From assembly GCA_034932485.1 (NCBI GenBank), contig JAYFOQ010000021.1, positions 124,001 to 188,000 of the forward strand: 64,000 bases of DNA. Direction: 5' to 3'. Position 1 is the first letter of the stretch; every line of letters begins with the position of its first letter. Positions 43,845 to 52,405 of the stretch are shown here, one piece after another. The position numbers and the translations under genes are program-made. The notes below the pieces were generated by a model that worked only from the letters and a program-made list of their open reading frames with translations, did no database searches and was not told the DNA's origin. Source of the DNA: Gordonibacter sp034932485. Lineage in GTDB: Bacteria > Actinomycetota > Coriobacteriia > Coriobacteriales > Eggerthellaceae.

Positions 43845-45692
43845 CTACCTTTCCAAAGGAATAGCCATCCGCACCATAGCTTTATTATCGGCGATGTCAG
43901 CAAACAACTCGCCATCATGACGTTTTACCACCTGGCGCATAAGCGACAATCCTAATCCGTGGTGATGAGCATCAGGCTTGGTTGTTGAGCCAAACGCGGC
44001 GTTACACGTCGCAGCGTTTTCACAGCGAACGACCAGTACGCTACCCTCAAGACGCATGACGAAAGTAATAAAGGGCTCTGTGCTAGGATTCTCATCCTGC
44101 ACACGCATGCATGCTTCGGCAGCGTTTGACAACAAATTCGACAGCAACACCACCAACTCAGTACTTCGTATTCCTAGACTTTCAGGCACCCTCACTTCGC
44201 AATCTACTCGCACACCCGCCGCACGAGCAGGTGTTAGATACGCAGCCATAACTGCATTGACCACGACATTCTTGGTATAAAGCAAGGGAGACTGAGCGTC
44301 TTGAGTTTCAGCGAGCTCATCAAGATAAGAGGAACACTCTCTCCACGCCTGTCGATCTGCAAACTGCTTGAGCACTCCAACATGATGTCGTAAATCATGC
44401 TGAGCAGAGCGTACCGACTGCTCACCTTGACGCATATGCACAAGACTCTCTTCCGCCGAACGAACCTGCACTTCCAGATCGCGCACCTGAGCTTGCGCTG
44501 TACGCAAACGACGTATACGCCTTGCGAGCATCCAGCCGAACACGCCCACCAGCAAAAGTCCTGCATACTCATGTTGCCACAGCCCATAAAGTGGCTCGTA
44601 AGCGTTGTTATCTAACACGTTTGCCAGCAGAGCGACACCCAACAGTGCGCAGCCAAGTAGGATGAGACGAGCTTCGGCATTTTGGTGCCATATAGCCAGC
44701 GCCGCACAGGTGGCAAACAACGCCCAACACAGTATGCGCGAGAACGTTTGAAACAAACCGTAAAGCCCTGTGAGATCGGGAAACAGCGGGATAACAAGAG
44801 CAACCCAACCAAAGCACATAAACGGCAAGACCCAAAGTGCACGCGAGGCAATGCGCACAGGACGCCACAGTGAATTTATCCACGGAGCACCTACAGCTCG
44901 AGCCGCCACGCTCACCGAGCCCACCAACACACTCATCCACGCTGCATCTTCGAGAGCATACCACCACGGATCCGAGAACCCAAACCGCCACGCAAGCCCA
45001 TGCATCCCCGCCACGGAAAATGCTACGCACACAATACCGAAATCGCGCACAAGCGCATCGCCTTCTCGGTGGCGCCACACCGACAAAGCTAGCACAGCGG
45101 CAGCAAGCGGAATCAATACGAGAACACACGTGGCCAAGGTGTTGACTAATTGCACACCAGCCACGGCATCCGCCGTTCCAAGCACGGGCGGATACGTAAG
45201 CCCGCTATAATAGTAAGCATCACTGTGCACTTCCAACACAAGCGACGTATCATCGTCTACAATAAGGCCAACTTCAGGTCTATCCCCACTCTGCGCCACC
45301 TTGTTTCCATCTACGTAAAGCGTATAGCTACCAAATATCTCGGGAAGCAGTAAAACCGCCGCGCGTTGCTGCGAACCCTCATAGTGCAGCGTTAATTGAT
45401 AGCGAGCCCATCCAAAAGACTGCGAGCCACCCGGCGCGAATGAAAAATCTGAATATTGGCCAATGAACGTTTCGGTTGGATTAGACCCATCAACCGAAAG
45501 TATCCATCCATCCACCAGCGACAAAGGACGCTGCAAATCGGCATCATTCAATGAAAGCGAACCTGCCTCACCATAAGGCGGCGAAGCAATATATTTGTTA
45601 TCATAGTAATAAGTGAGAGTAAACAAACAACCAGCCAAAAGAAACGTCACTAAGACGGGCGAAAGTAAGCGAATAATGGCACGAAATGACAC
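43845..45692 (-). CDS. Orphan GHKL (HPK10-like) histidine kinase with 7-helix sensor
   Basis: The GTG at 45692 (VSFRAIIRLL) follows AGGGGAG; the longer frame upstream is antisense to the divergent gene. The 615-residue protein has one N-terminal helix (about 8-27), an extracellular part of about 145 residues, seven helices (about 175-395), a coiled coil (about 405-445) and a GHKL kinase domain. QHDLRHHVGVLKQF holds the phospho-acceptor His, LSNLLSNAAEAC the N box and HHGLGLSLMRQV the G box. No response regulator is adjacent; the LytTR regulator at 8313 is a possible partner. Confidence 0.9.
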   Translation of the reverse strand: MSFRAIIRLLSPVLVTFLLAGCLFTLTYYYDNKYIASPPYGEAGSLSLNDADLQRPLSLVDGWILSVDGSNPTETFIGQYSDFSFAPGGSQSFGWARYQLTLHYEGSQQRAAVLLLPEIFGSYTLYVDGNKVAQSGDRPEVGLIVDDDTSLVLEVHSDAYYYSGLTYPPVLGTADAVAGVQLVNTLATCVLVLIPLAAAVLALSVWRHREGDALVRDFGIVCVAFSVAGMHGLAWRFGFSDPWWYALEDAAWMSVLVGSVSVAARAVGAPWINSLWRPVRIASRALWVLPFMCFGWVALVIPLFPDLTGLYGLFQTFSRILCWALFATCAALAIWHQNAEARLILLGCALLGVALLANVLDNNAYEPLYGLWQHEYAGLLLVGVFGWMLARRIRRLRTAQAQVRDLEVQVRSAEESLVHMRQGEQSVRSAQHDLRHHVGVLKQFADRQAWRECSSYLDELAETQDAQSPLLYTKNVVVNAVMAAYLTPARAAGVRVDCEVRVPESLGIRSTELVVLLSNLLSNAAEACMRVQDENPSTEPFITFVMRLEGSVLVVRCENAATCNAAFGSTTKPDAHHHGLGLSLMRQVVKRHDGELFADIADNKAMVRMAIPLER

Positions 45693-45723
45693 GCCTCTCC
45701 CCTTTCGCGACGATAGGAACAAT

Positions 45724-46794
45724 TTGCTGCATCTTACCAGAAAAACAACCACTATCGCCGTTCGCACTGGATGTGCATTTAGCCTAGTTGCCCTGTTCAC
45801 AACATTTTTACCACCGTTTGCCTGGGCTGAAAACACTCCTGAAGAGCGCAGCTCCACGTTACTTGAACAAACAAATGCTCGCCTCATAAATGGCGAACAA
45901 ACCACCGAGTCTGATGGAGAGGATCCTTCCTCTAAACCCTTACCACGCGGAGAGATAGCAAAGGTTACGCCGGGGGGCACTGTTATTTTCATTCTGTATT
46001 TACCCATGCTACCCATCATCGACAAGGATGGGTGGTATTGCGGCGACAATCTTGAATCTTTACGCCTTGAGCGTGCCTACGCCGACGATCCGAGTAATTG
46101 GACTGAGTATGCTCTGCTCAAATGGGACAGCAACTCTAACTATTATTACGCCATAGACCCCTTATCGGAAAATGGGTTCAACCGAAACATCTTCATTCCG
46201 CCTCCGTATTACAACAACTTCTGCACAGTCGTATGCAACGAACCCATGAACGCTTACCGCAACTTTTTTCTGCGTGTCACCGCAGTAACAACAAGCGAAG
46301 AGGTTAAAGAAGAAGAAACTTACGGACCCGTTTCCTTCATCTTCCTCGACTCCATGAAACCGGCGCCCGACGACAAGCCCACCACAAAACCAAGCGATCC
46401 AGACGATGGTAGTTCTGGGGGAAACCGCGGTAACGTATCGCCCGGCGAAAGTGAACGAGTTGACCCGAGTAGCACGCCGGCCGACTTACTACCGGACGTT
46501 GAAAAAGCGCAGGCTGCCGAATCTGGCACGTCGACATCCGCTGTCACACCAGATGTCGAACACGAGCCTACCGACGAAGAAAAAGCGCTTGGAGTCATGC
46601 CGCTTTCGAGTGGTAGCGAAGTCTCCCTCAAGGTGGATACTAAAACTTTAAATGAAGACCCAACCGAGCCAGCAAATCGAATTCCTGGCTTCCTCCAAGC
46701 TATCGGTGCCACCATGATGGTCGCAACCGCAACCATCATGGTGCTCGCCTTCCGTAAACCTCTCGCTAAGCGCCTGAGTAAGCTACTTTCTTAA
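45724..46794 (+). CDS. Exported, C-terminally anchored protein of unknown function
   Basis: A TTG at 45724 with AGGA just ahead gives a signal peptide (LHLTRKTTTIAVR, then a hydrophobic stretch ending FAWA) cleaved near residue 34. An ATG at 45676 is an alternative with a weaker ribosome site. The 356-residue product has an ordered middle (about 75-220) with four cysteines, rich in Tyr and Asn, then a Pro/Ser/Asp/Glu-rich stalk (about 225-310), a final hydrophobic helix (about 320-340) and basic tail RKPLAKRLSKLLS. No sortase motif is seen. Together with the divergent kinase it could form a sensing pair. Confidence 0.6.
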   Translation: MLHLTRKTTTIAVRTGCAFSLVALFTTFLPPFAWAENTPEERSSTLLEQTNARLINGEQTTESDGEDPSSKPLPRGEIAKVTPGGTVIFILYLPMLPIIDKDGWYCGDNLESLRLERAYADDPSNWTEYALLKWDSNSNYYYAIDPLSENGFNRNIFIPPPYYNNFCTVVCNEPMNAYRNFFLRVTAVTTSEEVKEEETYGPVSFIFLDSMKPAPDDKPTTKPSDPDDGSSGGNRGNVSPGESERVDPSSTPADLLPDVEKAQAAESGTSTSAVTPDVEHEPTDEEKALGVMPLSSGSEVSLKVDTKTLNEDPTEPANRIPGFLQAIGATMMVATATIMVLAFRKPLAKRLSKLLS

Positions 46795-46822
46795 AAAGCT
46801 TACTCAGTGGTCGTTTGCGCTT

Positions 46823-48508
46823 CTATTTTCCTGCTTTAACCAATTCTTCAGCCATCTCACGCAGCTTGAACTTCTGCACCTTCATGGAAGGAGTCATAGG
46901 GAAATCATCCACAAAGAACACGCGCTTCGGAACTTTGTAACGCGCGATGCGCGGGATGGAAAAGGCGCGCACATCCTCTTCGGTCATATTCTCATAACCT
47001 GGTCGTACGCGAACAAATGCGCCCACCAACTCCCCAAGCTTCTTATCGGGTATACCCACCACCTGCGCATCCAACACACCCGGCATGGTTAACAGGAAGT
47101 TCTCTATCTCAAGCGGATAGACATTCTCTCCGCCACGGATAATCATATCTTTGATACGTCCGGTCACGCGGTAGTACCCATCCGCGTCCACGGTGCCCAG
47201 ATCGCCAGAATGAAGGTAACCGTCTGCATCGATGGCACGTGCTGTCTCCTCGGGCATTTTGTAATAGCCCTTCATAACATTGTATCCCTTGCAGCACAAC
47301 TCTCCCGGCTCACCTATCGCGCAAATATGCCCATCTACAGGGTCGATCACGCGCACATCCACCGGCGGGTGCTTACGCCCTACGGTTTCACACTTATGCT
47401 CGATGTCATCATCGGCGCTGGTCTGCGTGAACACAGGGCTGGTTTCGGTTAATCCATAGCAGATAGTAATCTCGCGCAAGTTCATCTTATCCATAACTTC
47501 ACGCATAGTTTCGGGAGGGCAGGGGCTTCCCGCCATAATGCCCGTACGAAGACTGGACAAGTCAAACAAGTTGAAATCGGGATGATTTAACTCGGCAATA
47601 AACATGGTAGGCACTCCATAAACCGCCGTACCGCGCTCCTTGTGAATAGCCTGCAACACCAATCCAGCATCGAAGTCTTCAACGATGATCATAGTGGATC
47701 GATGCGTAAGATTTGCCATAACTCCCAACACACAGCCGAAGCAATGGAAAAACGGTACTGGCAGGATTACGCGATCTTCGGGACCGAGCTTCTGCCCCTC
47801 ACCAATATAAAAACCGTTGTTCAAAATATTGCGATGGGTGAGCATAACACCCTTTGGGAAACCCGTGGTACCCGACGTGTACTGCATCATAACCACATCG
47901 TTGTTGTCAAAATGTGTCTCGGCCTCTACCAGCGCGCTCTCGGGTACATGGCTTCCCAACAAAATAAGTTCGGGTACGCTGTAACAACCGCGATGCTTTT
48001 CTGGGCCCATATAAATAATATTTTTAAGATGCGGATAGTTCTCCGTCTCCAAATGACCTCGCTGCTGCGTGAGTGTTTCGGGTACCAAATCGCGAATGAT
48101 CTGAAGATAATCAACATCGCGATAAGCATCGATCACGCAAAGCGCCTTCATGTCGGATTGCTTCAACACATAATCCAACTCATGGCTCTTATAAACCGGG
48201 TTCACCGTAACCATAACCACGCCAATCTTGGCGGTGGCATACATAAACGTGAGCCAATCGGGAATATTGCGCGCCCATACCCCCAGATGATCACCCGGGC
48301 GCATACCGATAGCCAACAAACCACGCGCAAGATTATCGGTACGCTCATCGAAATCTTTATAGGTCCAACGCAAAGCACGATCGGGATACACCACAAACTC
48401 ATGGTCGGGGCTTACCGCCACCTGATCACGCAAATATGCGCCGATTGTCTTCTCTGAATGCAACGGATAGTGGTGATCACCCGAAAGGGGAGTGTTTTCT
48501 TCCTGCAT
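46823..48508 (-). CDS. AMP-forming fatty acyl-CoA synthetase
   Basis: The start at 48508 (MQEENTPLSGD) follows AAGGAGG. The 561-residue enzyme has QYTSGTTGFPKGVMLTHRN, CYGLTETSPVF, the GRIKDMIIRGGENVYPLEIE hinge and the C-terminal lysine in TPSMKVQKFKLR, as in FadD-type enzymes. It activates a fatty or aryl acid with CoA. It follows an XRE-cupin gene by 10 bases, the third such pair in the window, though its own sequence is not close to the two VOR-unit synthetases. Confidence 0.88.
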   Translation of the reverse strand: MQEENTPLSGDHHYPLHSEKTIGAYLRDQVAVSPDHEFVVYPDRALRWTYKDFDERTDNLARGLLAIGMRPGDHLGVWARNIPDWLTFMYATAKIGVVMVTVNPVYKSHELDYVLKQSDMKALCVIDAYRDVDYLQIIRDLVPETLTQQRGHLETENYPHLKNIIYMGPEKHRGCYSVPELILLGSHVPESALVEAETHFDNNDVVMMQYTSGTTGFPKGVMLTHRNILNNGFYIGEGQKLGPEDRVILPVPFFHCFGCVLGVMANLTHRSTMIIVEDFDAGLVLQAIHKERGTAVYGVPTMFIAELNHPDFNLFDLSSLRTGIMAGSPCPPETMREVMDKMNLREITICYGLTETSPVFTQTSADDDIEHKCETVGRKHPPVDVRVIDPVDGHICAIGEPGELCCKGYNVMKGYYKMPEETARAIDADGYLHSGDLGTVDADGYYRVTGRIKDMIIRGGENVYPLEIENFLLTMPGVLDAQVVGIPDKKLGELVGAFVRVRPGYENMTEEDVRAFSIPRIARYKVPKRVFFVDDFPMTPSMKVQKFKLREMAEELVKAGK

Positions 48509-48518
48509 GAAAGCCTCC

Positions 48519-49097
48519 TTACATCGGGGTGTACACGACAGCCAAAAACTTGGCATTCTGACCATCATGCGCGCGCACCTGATGTGGCACGATGGAGTCG
48601 TAGTAGATACTCTCACCGGGGTGCAGCACATAGACCTCTTTGCCATACTCGATTTCAATCGAGCCTTCTATACCATAGAGCCACTCTTCACCTTCATGCC
48701 CAACCAACTCATGATCGGTCTCTCCTGAAGGAGTTACCGTAATAACGAAGGGGTCCATGTGACGCGAAGGGCGCCCCGCCGCAAGACTGAAATAACTCAA
48801 ATCGCCAGCATCGCTCGCTGTCTCAAGCGATTTGAGGCGAGTGACCTCTTCCATTTGATCGTTATCGATATAGGCAGGTCCCAAATTCTCATCGTCGTCC
48901 ATGAGGGTTCCCAAACGTACCCCCAAAGCACGTGTGATCTTAATAAGCGGAGCGAGCGAAGGCGGAACTTCTCCAGCCTCTAACCCTTGCACCACCGACA
49001 CATCGCACCCACAGCGGTCGGCGAGATCTTGACTCGACAGATGATGAGCTGTGCGCAGGGTAGCAATCTTCTTGCCGAGTTTATTATCTTCAGCCAT
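48519..49097 (-). CDS. XRE-family regulator with cupin sensor domain
   Basis: The 192-residue protein has an XRE HTH (about 10-65; IATLRTAHHLSSQDLADRCG) and cupin (about 120-190; GHEGEEWLYGIEGSIEIEYG, then YYDSIVPHQVRAHDG). It is transcribed with the acyl-CoA synthetase at 46823. It probably senses the acid or CoA ester handled by that enzyme. The promoter should lie in 49098-49172, just ahead of the remnant at 49173. Confidence 0.92.
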   Translation of the reverse strand: MAEDNKLGKKIATLRTAHHLSSQDLADRCGCDVSVVQGLEAGEVPPSLAPLIKITRALGVRLGTLMDDDENLGPAYIDNDQMEEVTRLKSLETASDAGDLSYFSLAAGRPSRHMDPFVITVTPSGETDHELVGHEGEEWLYGIEGSIEIEYGKEVYVLHPGESIYYDSIVPHQVRAHDGQNAKFLAVVYTPM

Positions 49098-49172
49098 GGG
49101 TGCTCCTTTTCGTTTATTTTTTGAAATGTGTACAGTATCCGCGATTATGTGGTGCGACGCGAGCTGCGACGG

Positions 49173-49310
49173 CTAGAGGACATAATAATCCGATGTGAGG
49201 TTATTCTCAGAAAGATTCTCAGCCAAGGTAGCGTACAGCGTTTCGGAATCGACAGGCTTTGTAAGGTGAGCCTGCATGCCCGCCGCCCTCGAGTCAAGCA
49301 CCCCCCTATG
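49173..49310 (-). pseudogene. Remnant of a receiver (REC) domain, C-terminal end
   Basis: On the minus strand, LDSRAAGMQAHLTKPVDSET followed by LYATLAENL, ending TAG at 49173-49175, matches the last two helices and the conserved Lys-Pro of REC domains in hybrid sensor kinases. The frame is closed by TAG just upstream (about 49316). Nothing else of the kinase remains, and no ribosome site is present. Confidence 0.75.
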
Positions 49311-49358
49311 CTATCGTAAACCCACCTGAAGAAACCCGTTTCAGCATGCATCTAATCG

Positions 49359-49604
49359 ATGCTATTGTTTCAATTCATCCCTCTCCCACCCATTACAGCG
49401 AACGCAGTCGCAGGCGATGGTGGCAGCTCATCCACCAATAACAGCACCACGGGCACCGTTATTACCGATAAACCGAAAGCATTAGTAGCCACGGGTGACA
49501 GTGCGCCGACAGCCGTATTCGTCGTGATAGGTTTTGTGGCACTCGCCACAGTAACAGCCACAGCATGGCGACGCCACACCCTAAAGCCAACCATGCGTAA
49601 ATAG
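49359..49604 (+). pseudogene. Fragment of a sortase-anchored surface protein, C-terminal signal
   Basis: The 81-residue frame ends with a sorting-signal layout: LVATGDSAP (degenerate relative of LPxTG), a hydrophobic helix (about 53-69) and basic tail RRHTLKPTMRK. It has no ribosome site, a stop (TAA 49353-49355) right before its ATG, and a low-complexity Ser/Thr/Asn spacer, so it is best read as the 3' end of a lost surface-protein gene. A tiny functional exported protein cannot be excluded. Confidence 0.6.
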
Positions 49605-49639
49605 AACCTCTACCCATAGATTTTACTTAGTAAGCTATA

Positions 49640-49680
49640 AAAAGCGTAACCACCTCATCGAACGGGTGGTTACGCTTTTA
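49640..49680. terminator. Bidirectional terminator
   Basis: A 15-bp perfect stem (49640-49654 with 49665-49679; core GCGTAACCACC) has a 10-base loop. It has A-rich and T-rich flanks on each side, so it can work for the plus-strand fragment upstream and for the minus-strand gene starting at 50287. Confidence 0.8.
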
Positions 49681-49798
49681 GGCGATACCCTTGATAACTC
49701 AAAAAGAGCCCTCAGTGTTCAAAACGGGTCACTGATGCAAACTCTCCCGTACGGAAGAACCTCCCAGTACACCTTCCCGCTAGACGAGAGATATGCTA

Positions 49799-50287
49799 CT
49801 AGTTCTTAAACAACGCGTGCTTAAGTTCTTCTTCATCCTTAATAGAAAGCGACGTCTGGAGCACGTCACCCCCAAACGGCTTGAGAGCATCAATGAACTT
49901 ATCGGTGGTCATTTCGTCAACTACCATAAACACGGCAGAGCTATCGTCAGTGCTCAGTAGATTACGTACGCGGTCTTGAAAATCTTTATCCACGCCATGC
50001 TTAACAATAGCACCCGTCAGCGCACCGACTCCAGCTCCTAAAGCAGCGCCGAAAAATGGAACAAAAAAGATTAAACCGAATAGCGTACCCCAGAAAAGAC
50101 CCCATACCGCCGAGGTGCCAATTTTCGATCCGGGAGTAACAACATCATACTTGCCATCAGCTCGTTTAGCCACAACAGCAATTGATTGCAGGCTGACGAT
50201 AAGGTTCTTGTCGAGATCGAGAATTTTCTGGTAAGCAGAAGTTGCTTCCTGTTCGCTCGGATAACCGAGCACGATAAGCGTACTCAT
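49799..50287 (-). CDS. DUF1269-type membrane protein
   Basis: The start at 50287 (MSTLIVLGYPSEQEA) follows GGAAAGGAG. The 162-residue protein begins with a ferredoxin-like fold region (about 1-60), has a Gly-rich hydrophobic hairpin (about 58-100; GLFWGTLFGLIFFVPFFGAA and LGAGVGALTGAI) and ends with a second alpha/beta region. This matches the DUF1269 family of uncharacterised, often stress-linked proteins. It is a single gene bounded by a terminator. Confidence 0.83.
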   Translation of the reverse strand: MSTLIVLGYPSEQEATSAYQKILDLDKNLIVSLQSIAVVAKRADGKYDVVTPGSKIGTSAVWGLFWGTLFGLIFFVPFFGAALGAGVGALTGAIVKHGVDKDFQDRVRNLLSTDDSSAVFMVVDEMTTDKFIDALKPFGGDVLQTSLSIKDEEELKHALFKN

Positions 50288-50478
50288 ATGATAGAGCTCC
50301 TTTCCATGTCTTGGTTGAAGCTTCACTCTAAAGCTTACGTGAGCCAAAGACGGGAACTGTTTTCGTTTGAGACTTATTCGATACCGTCGCGTAAGAAGAA
50401 AAGAACCCTTCACCAGTGCTATACTTTTTCACCAGCCCGCTTTCATGCGGGTTGCAAGGGGCATGAGGGGGACAATAC

Positions 50479-51720
50479 ATGCAGTTAGCTTATCCACAAA
50501 AGCGCTTGGGACCGCGCTCCTTCTTCGCGTGTGCGCTGGCTATTAACCTGCTGCTTATTCTGTCCATCGACATGTACGTGCCAGCACTACCCAGCATGCA
50601 GCGCTCATTCGACGTATCGGCAGCCTACCTAAACCTGACGGTTTTCGCCTTCTTCCTATTCAGCGCTGTGGGCGTCGCGCTGGCAGGGCCCATCAGCGAC
50701 CGGTTCGGGCGCCGTCCCGTGCTCGTTGTGGCATGCGGACTATTCGCCGTGTCGTCGGTGCTGTGTGCGCTCGTGCCCACCATCGAGCTGCTTGTGGCGT
50801 TTCGCATCGGACAAGCGCTCGGCTACGGCGCTGTGGCCACCATCGAAACGGCCATGATCAAGGATGCCTACAAGGGAGCCGATCTCAAACTGGCCATGAC
50901 CAGCCTGCAGTCGCTTATTATCATCGGGCCGGCCGTCGCTCCGTTTTTAGGCACGCTTCTGTTAAGCATCGCCGAATGGCGCGGCATCTTCGAGTTTCTC
51001 GCGGTATGCGGTGTCATCGGATTTCTACTGTCGCTGCTGATATCGGAAACGAACCCACGCGAAAAAGACGCAGCAACTCCCGGCGTGATGGCGTCGCTGC
51101 GCGCGATGGTACGCGACGTGAAAACGTTGGGTAAAAGCCGCTCATTCATGTCGCTTGCGTTACTCATGGGCGTGGCTGGCATGCCATACTTCGCGTTTAT
51201 CGCCGTCGTGTCCTACGTGCTGCTGGATTTTTTCGCCGTGTCGTATTTCGAGTACAGCTGTATCTACGCAGCCGCCTGCCTCGCCACCATCGCCGCGCCC
51301 TACGTGTACGTGGCGCTGTCGAAACGAATGACGGTGCGCACCATCTTGAAGCTGTGTGTTGCGTTAACCGCGGCATCGTTTGTGCTGCTGGCCCTGTTCG
51401 GCATGGCCTCTCCCCTGCTGTTCCTTGTCGCATTCATCCCCTATGCACTGGCAGAAGGCATCGTGCGGCCCATGGCGTTCGTTGTATTACTAGACCAGCC
51501 CTCCGACCGCGTGGGCGCCGCTTCGTCATTCTCGAACTTTTCGTACAGCATCCTCACATCCATCGCCACCGTGATTGCCACGCTCGCCTGGCCGAACTTC
51601 GTCGTGGGCATCGTCGTGCTGACGGGGGCCGCAGCGGCAATAATGGCTGGGCTGTACTGGTGGGGGCTGCGAAAGAAGAAAGCAGACGAAGCGGCGAATG
51701 TCGCTACCGAAGATGCTTGA
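50479..51720 (+). CDS. Bcr/CflA-type MFS drug exporter, GC-rich
   Basis: The 413-residue protein has 12 predicted helices. Motif A is GPISDRFGRRPVL, and the start ALAINLLLILSIDMYVPALP is typical of Bcr/CflA drug:H+ antiporters. It follows a GAGGGGGA site. The gene is visibly richer in G and C (about 63% in a 60-base sample near 50761) and in GTG/CTG/GCG codons than its neighbours, which points to recent transfer from a higher-GC relative. A PIN-toxin remnant lies directly behind it. Substrates are not known. Confidence 0.9.
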   Translation: MQLAYPQKRLGPRSFFACALAINLLLILSIDMYVPALPSMQRSFDVSAAYLNLTVFAFFLFSAVGVALAGPISDRFGRRPVLVVACGLFAVSSVLCALVPTIELLVAFRIGQALGYGAVATIETAMIKDAYKGADLKLAMTSLQSLIIIGPAVAPFLGTLLLSIAEWRGIFEFLAVCGVIGFLLSLLISETNPREKDAATPGVMASLRAMVRDVKTLGKSRSFMSLALLMGVAGMPYFAFIAVVSYVLLDFFAVSYFEYSCIYAAACLATIAAPYVYVALSKRMTVRTILKLCVALTAASFVLLALFGMASPLLFLVAFIPYALAEGIVRPMAFVVLLDQPSDRVGAASSFSNFSYSILTSIATVIATLAWPNFVVGIVVLTGAAAAIMAGLYWWGLRKKKADEAANVATEDA

Positions 51721-51952
51721 GCAGTGATTTGTCGAACGTAAGCACCTCTTCGCCAGCAAAGACATTGCGCGCGACAAGCCAGCAGTCGATAAAATCGAGA
51801 GAACTCATGGCGTACATGCGCAGAGCGCCTCACATGACCGTTTCCTCGTAAACGAACGCATCATCGATAAAGTTTTCAAGAGCAATGTCGATATCCACAC
51901 GTGAGAGCTTGTATACGCCCGACAGCACATACACCAAGAATGTAATACATTG
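51704..51952 (-). pseudogene. Remnant of a PIN-domain toxin, with in-frame TGA
   Basis: Read on the minus strand, VYVLSGVYKLSRVDIDIALE, then NFIDDAFVYEETVM, a TGA, GALRMYAMSSLDFIDCWLVA and GEEVLTFDKSLLKHLR end at TAG 51704-51706. This is the central and C-terminal part of a VapC-like PIN nuclease, including the FID and FDK acidic positions. The N-terminal part with the first catalytic Asp is missing, and the frame is blocked by TGA. It overlaps the last bases of the MFS gene, and no antitoxin gene is seen. Confidence 0.75.
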
Positions 51953-52029
51953 TACTACCTTTTAAATCGACAAATCACGGAATCGACGCCGTAAAGCAGC
52001 TACTTCACGGACGGCAATTTCAACACAAA

Positions 52030-52064
52030 ATCATCCAGCCTTCCCGACAAAAGGAAGGCTGGAC
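52030..52064 (-). terminator. Rho-independent terminator after fixX
   Basis: TCCAGCCTTCC (52034-52044) pairs with GGAAGGCTGGA (52053-52063), an 11-bp stem with an 8-base loop. On the minus strand it is followed by TGATTTTG. It lies about 45 bases after the fixX stop and ends the fixABCX transcript. Confidence 0.75.
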
Positions 52065-52105
52065 AAAAGAACTATGCTCGTTAGGCGGTTTACGTCGTAG
52101 AAATC

Positions 52106-52405
52106 CTAGCCAAACCGATACTCAACACCCATCGTGGGAGCAGGGTTAACCCACTTCTTGACAATAGTTCCCTCGCAAGCGATACGACACGTACCGCACT
52201 CAAGGCATCCAGCGTAGTCGAAGGAAGTGGAGCCATTCTCGTCAATCTTATAAAGAGCCGCTGGACACACGCGCACCAGCTTCTTAAACTCCTCAATATC
52301 GGGGTTTTCAACAAGTTCGATATGGGCGCTCTCCTCGTCAACCTCGTACTTATCAAGCGCCAAATACTCATCAACATTAACCGTGATGTTTGTAATGCTA
52401 CTCAC
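52106..52405 (-). CDS. fixX: Ferredoxin-like protein FixX
   Basis: The 99-residue protein has a single 4Fe-4S cluster site: Cys in VRVCPAALYKID and GCLECGTCRIACE. FixX is the electron-accepting partner of FixC. It overlaps the fixC stop (ATGA). In E. coli the fixABCX operon lies beside the carnitine operon and donates electrons to crotonobetaine reduction, the same context as here. Confidence 0.94.
   Translation of the reverse strand: MSSITNITVNVDEYLALDKYEVDEESAHIELVENPDIEEFKKLVRVCPAALYKIDENGSTSFDYAGCLECGTCRIACEGTIVKKWVNPAPTMGVEYRFG

Noticed and set aside
47642..48457. A 271-codon open frame on the plus strand
   Set aside because: It lies antisense to the acyl-CoA synthetase at 46823 and shows no family features.
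51704..51952. The in-frame TGA of the PIN remnant as a selenocysteine codon
   Set aside because: The gene lacks its N-terminal catalytic part and no convincing SECIS hairpin was found; decay is simpler.
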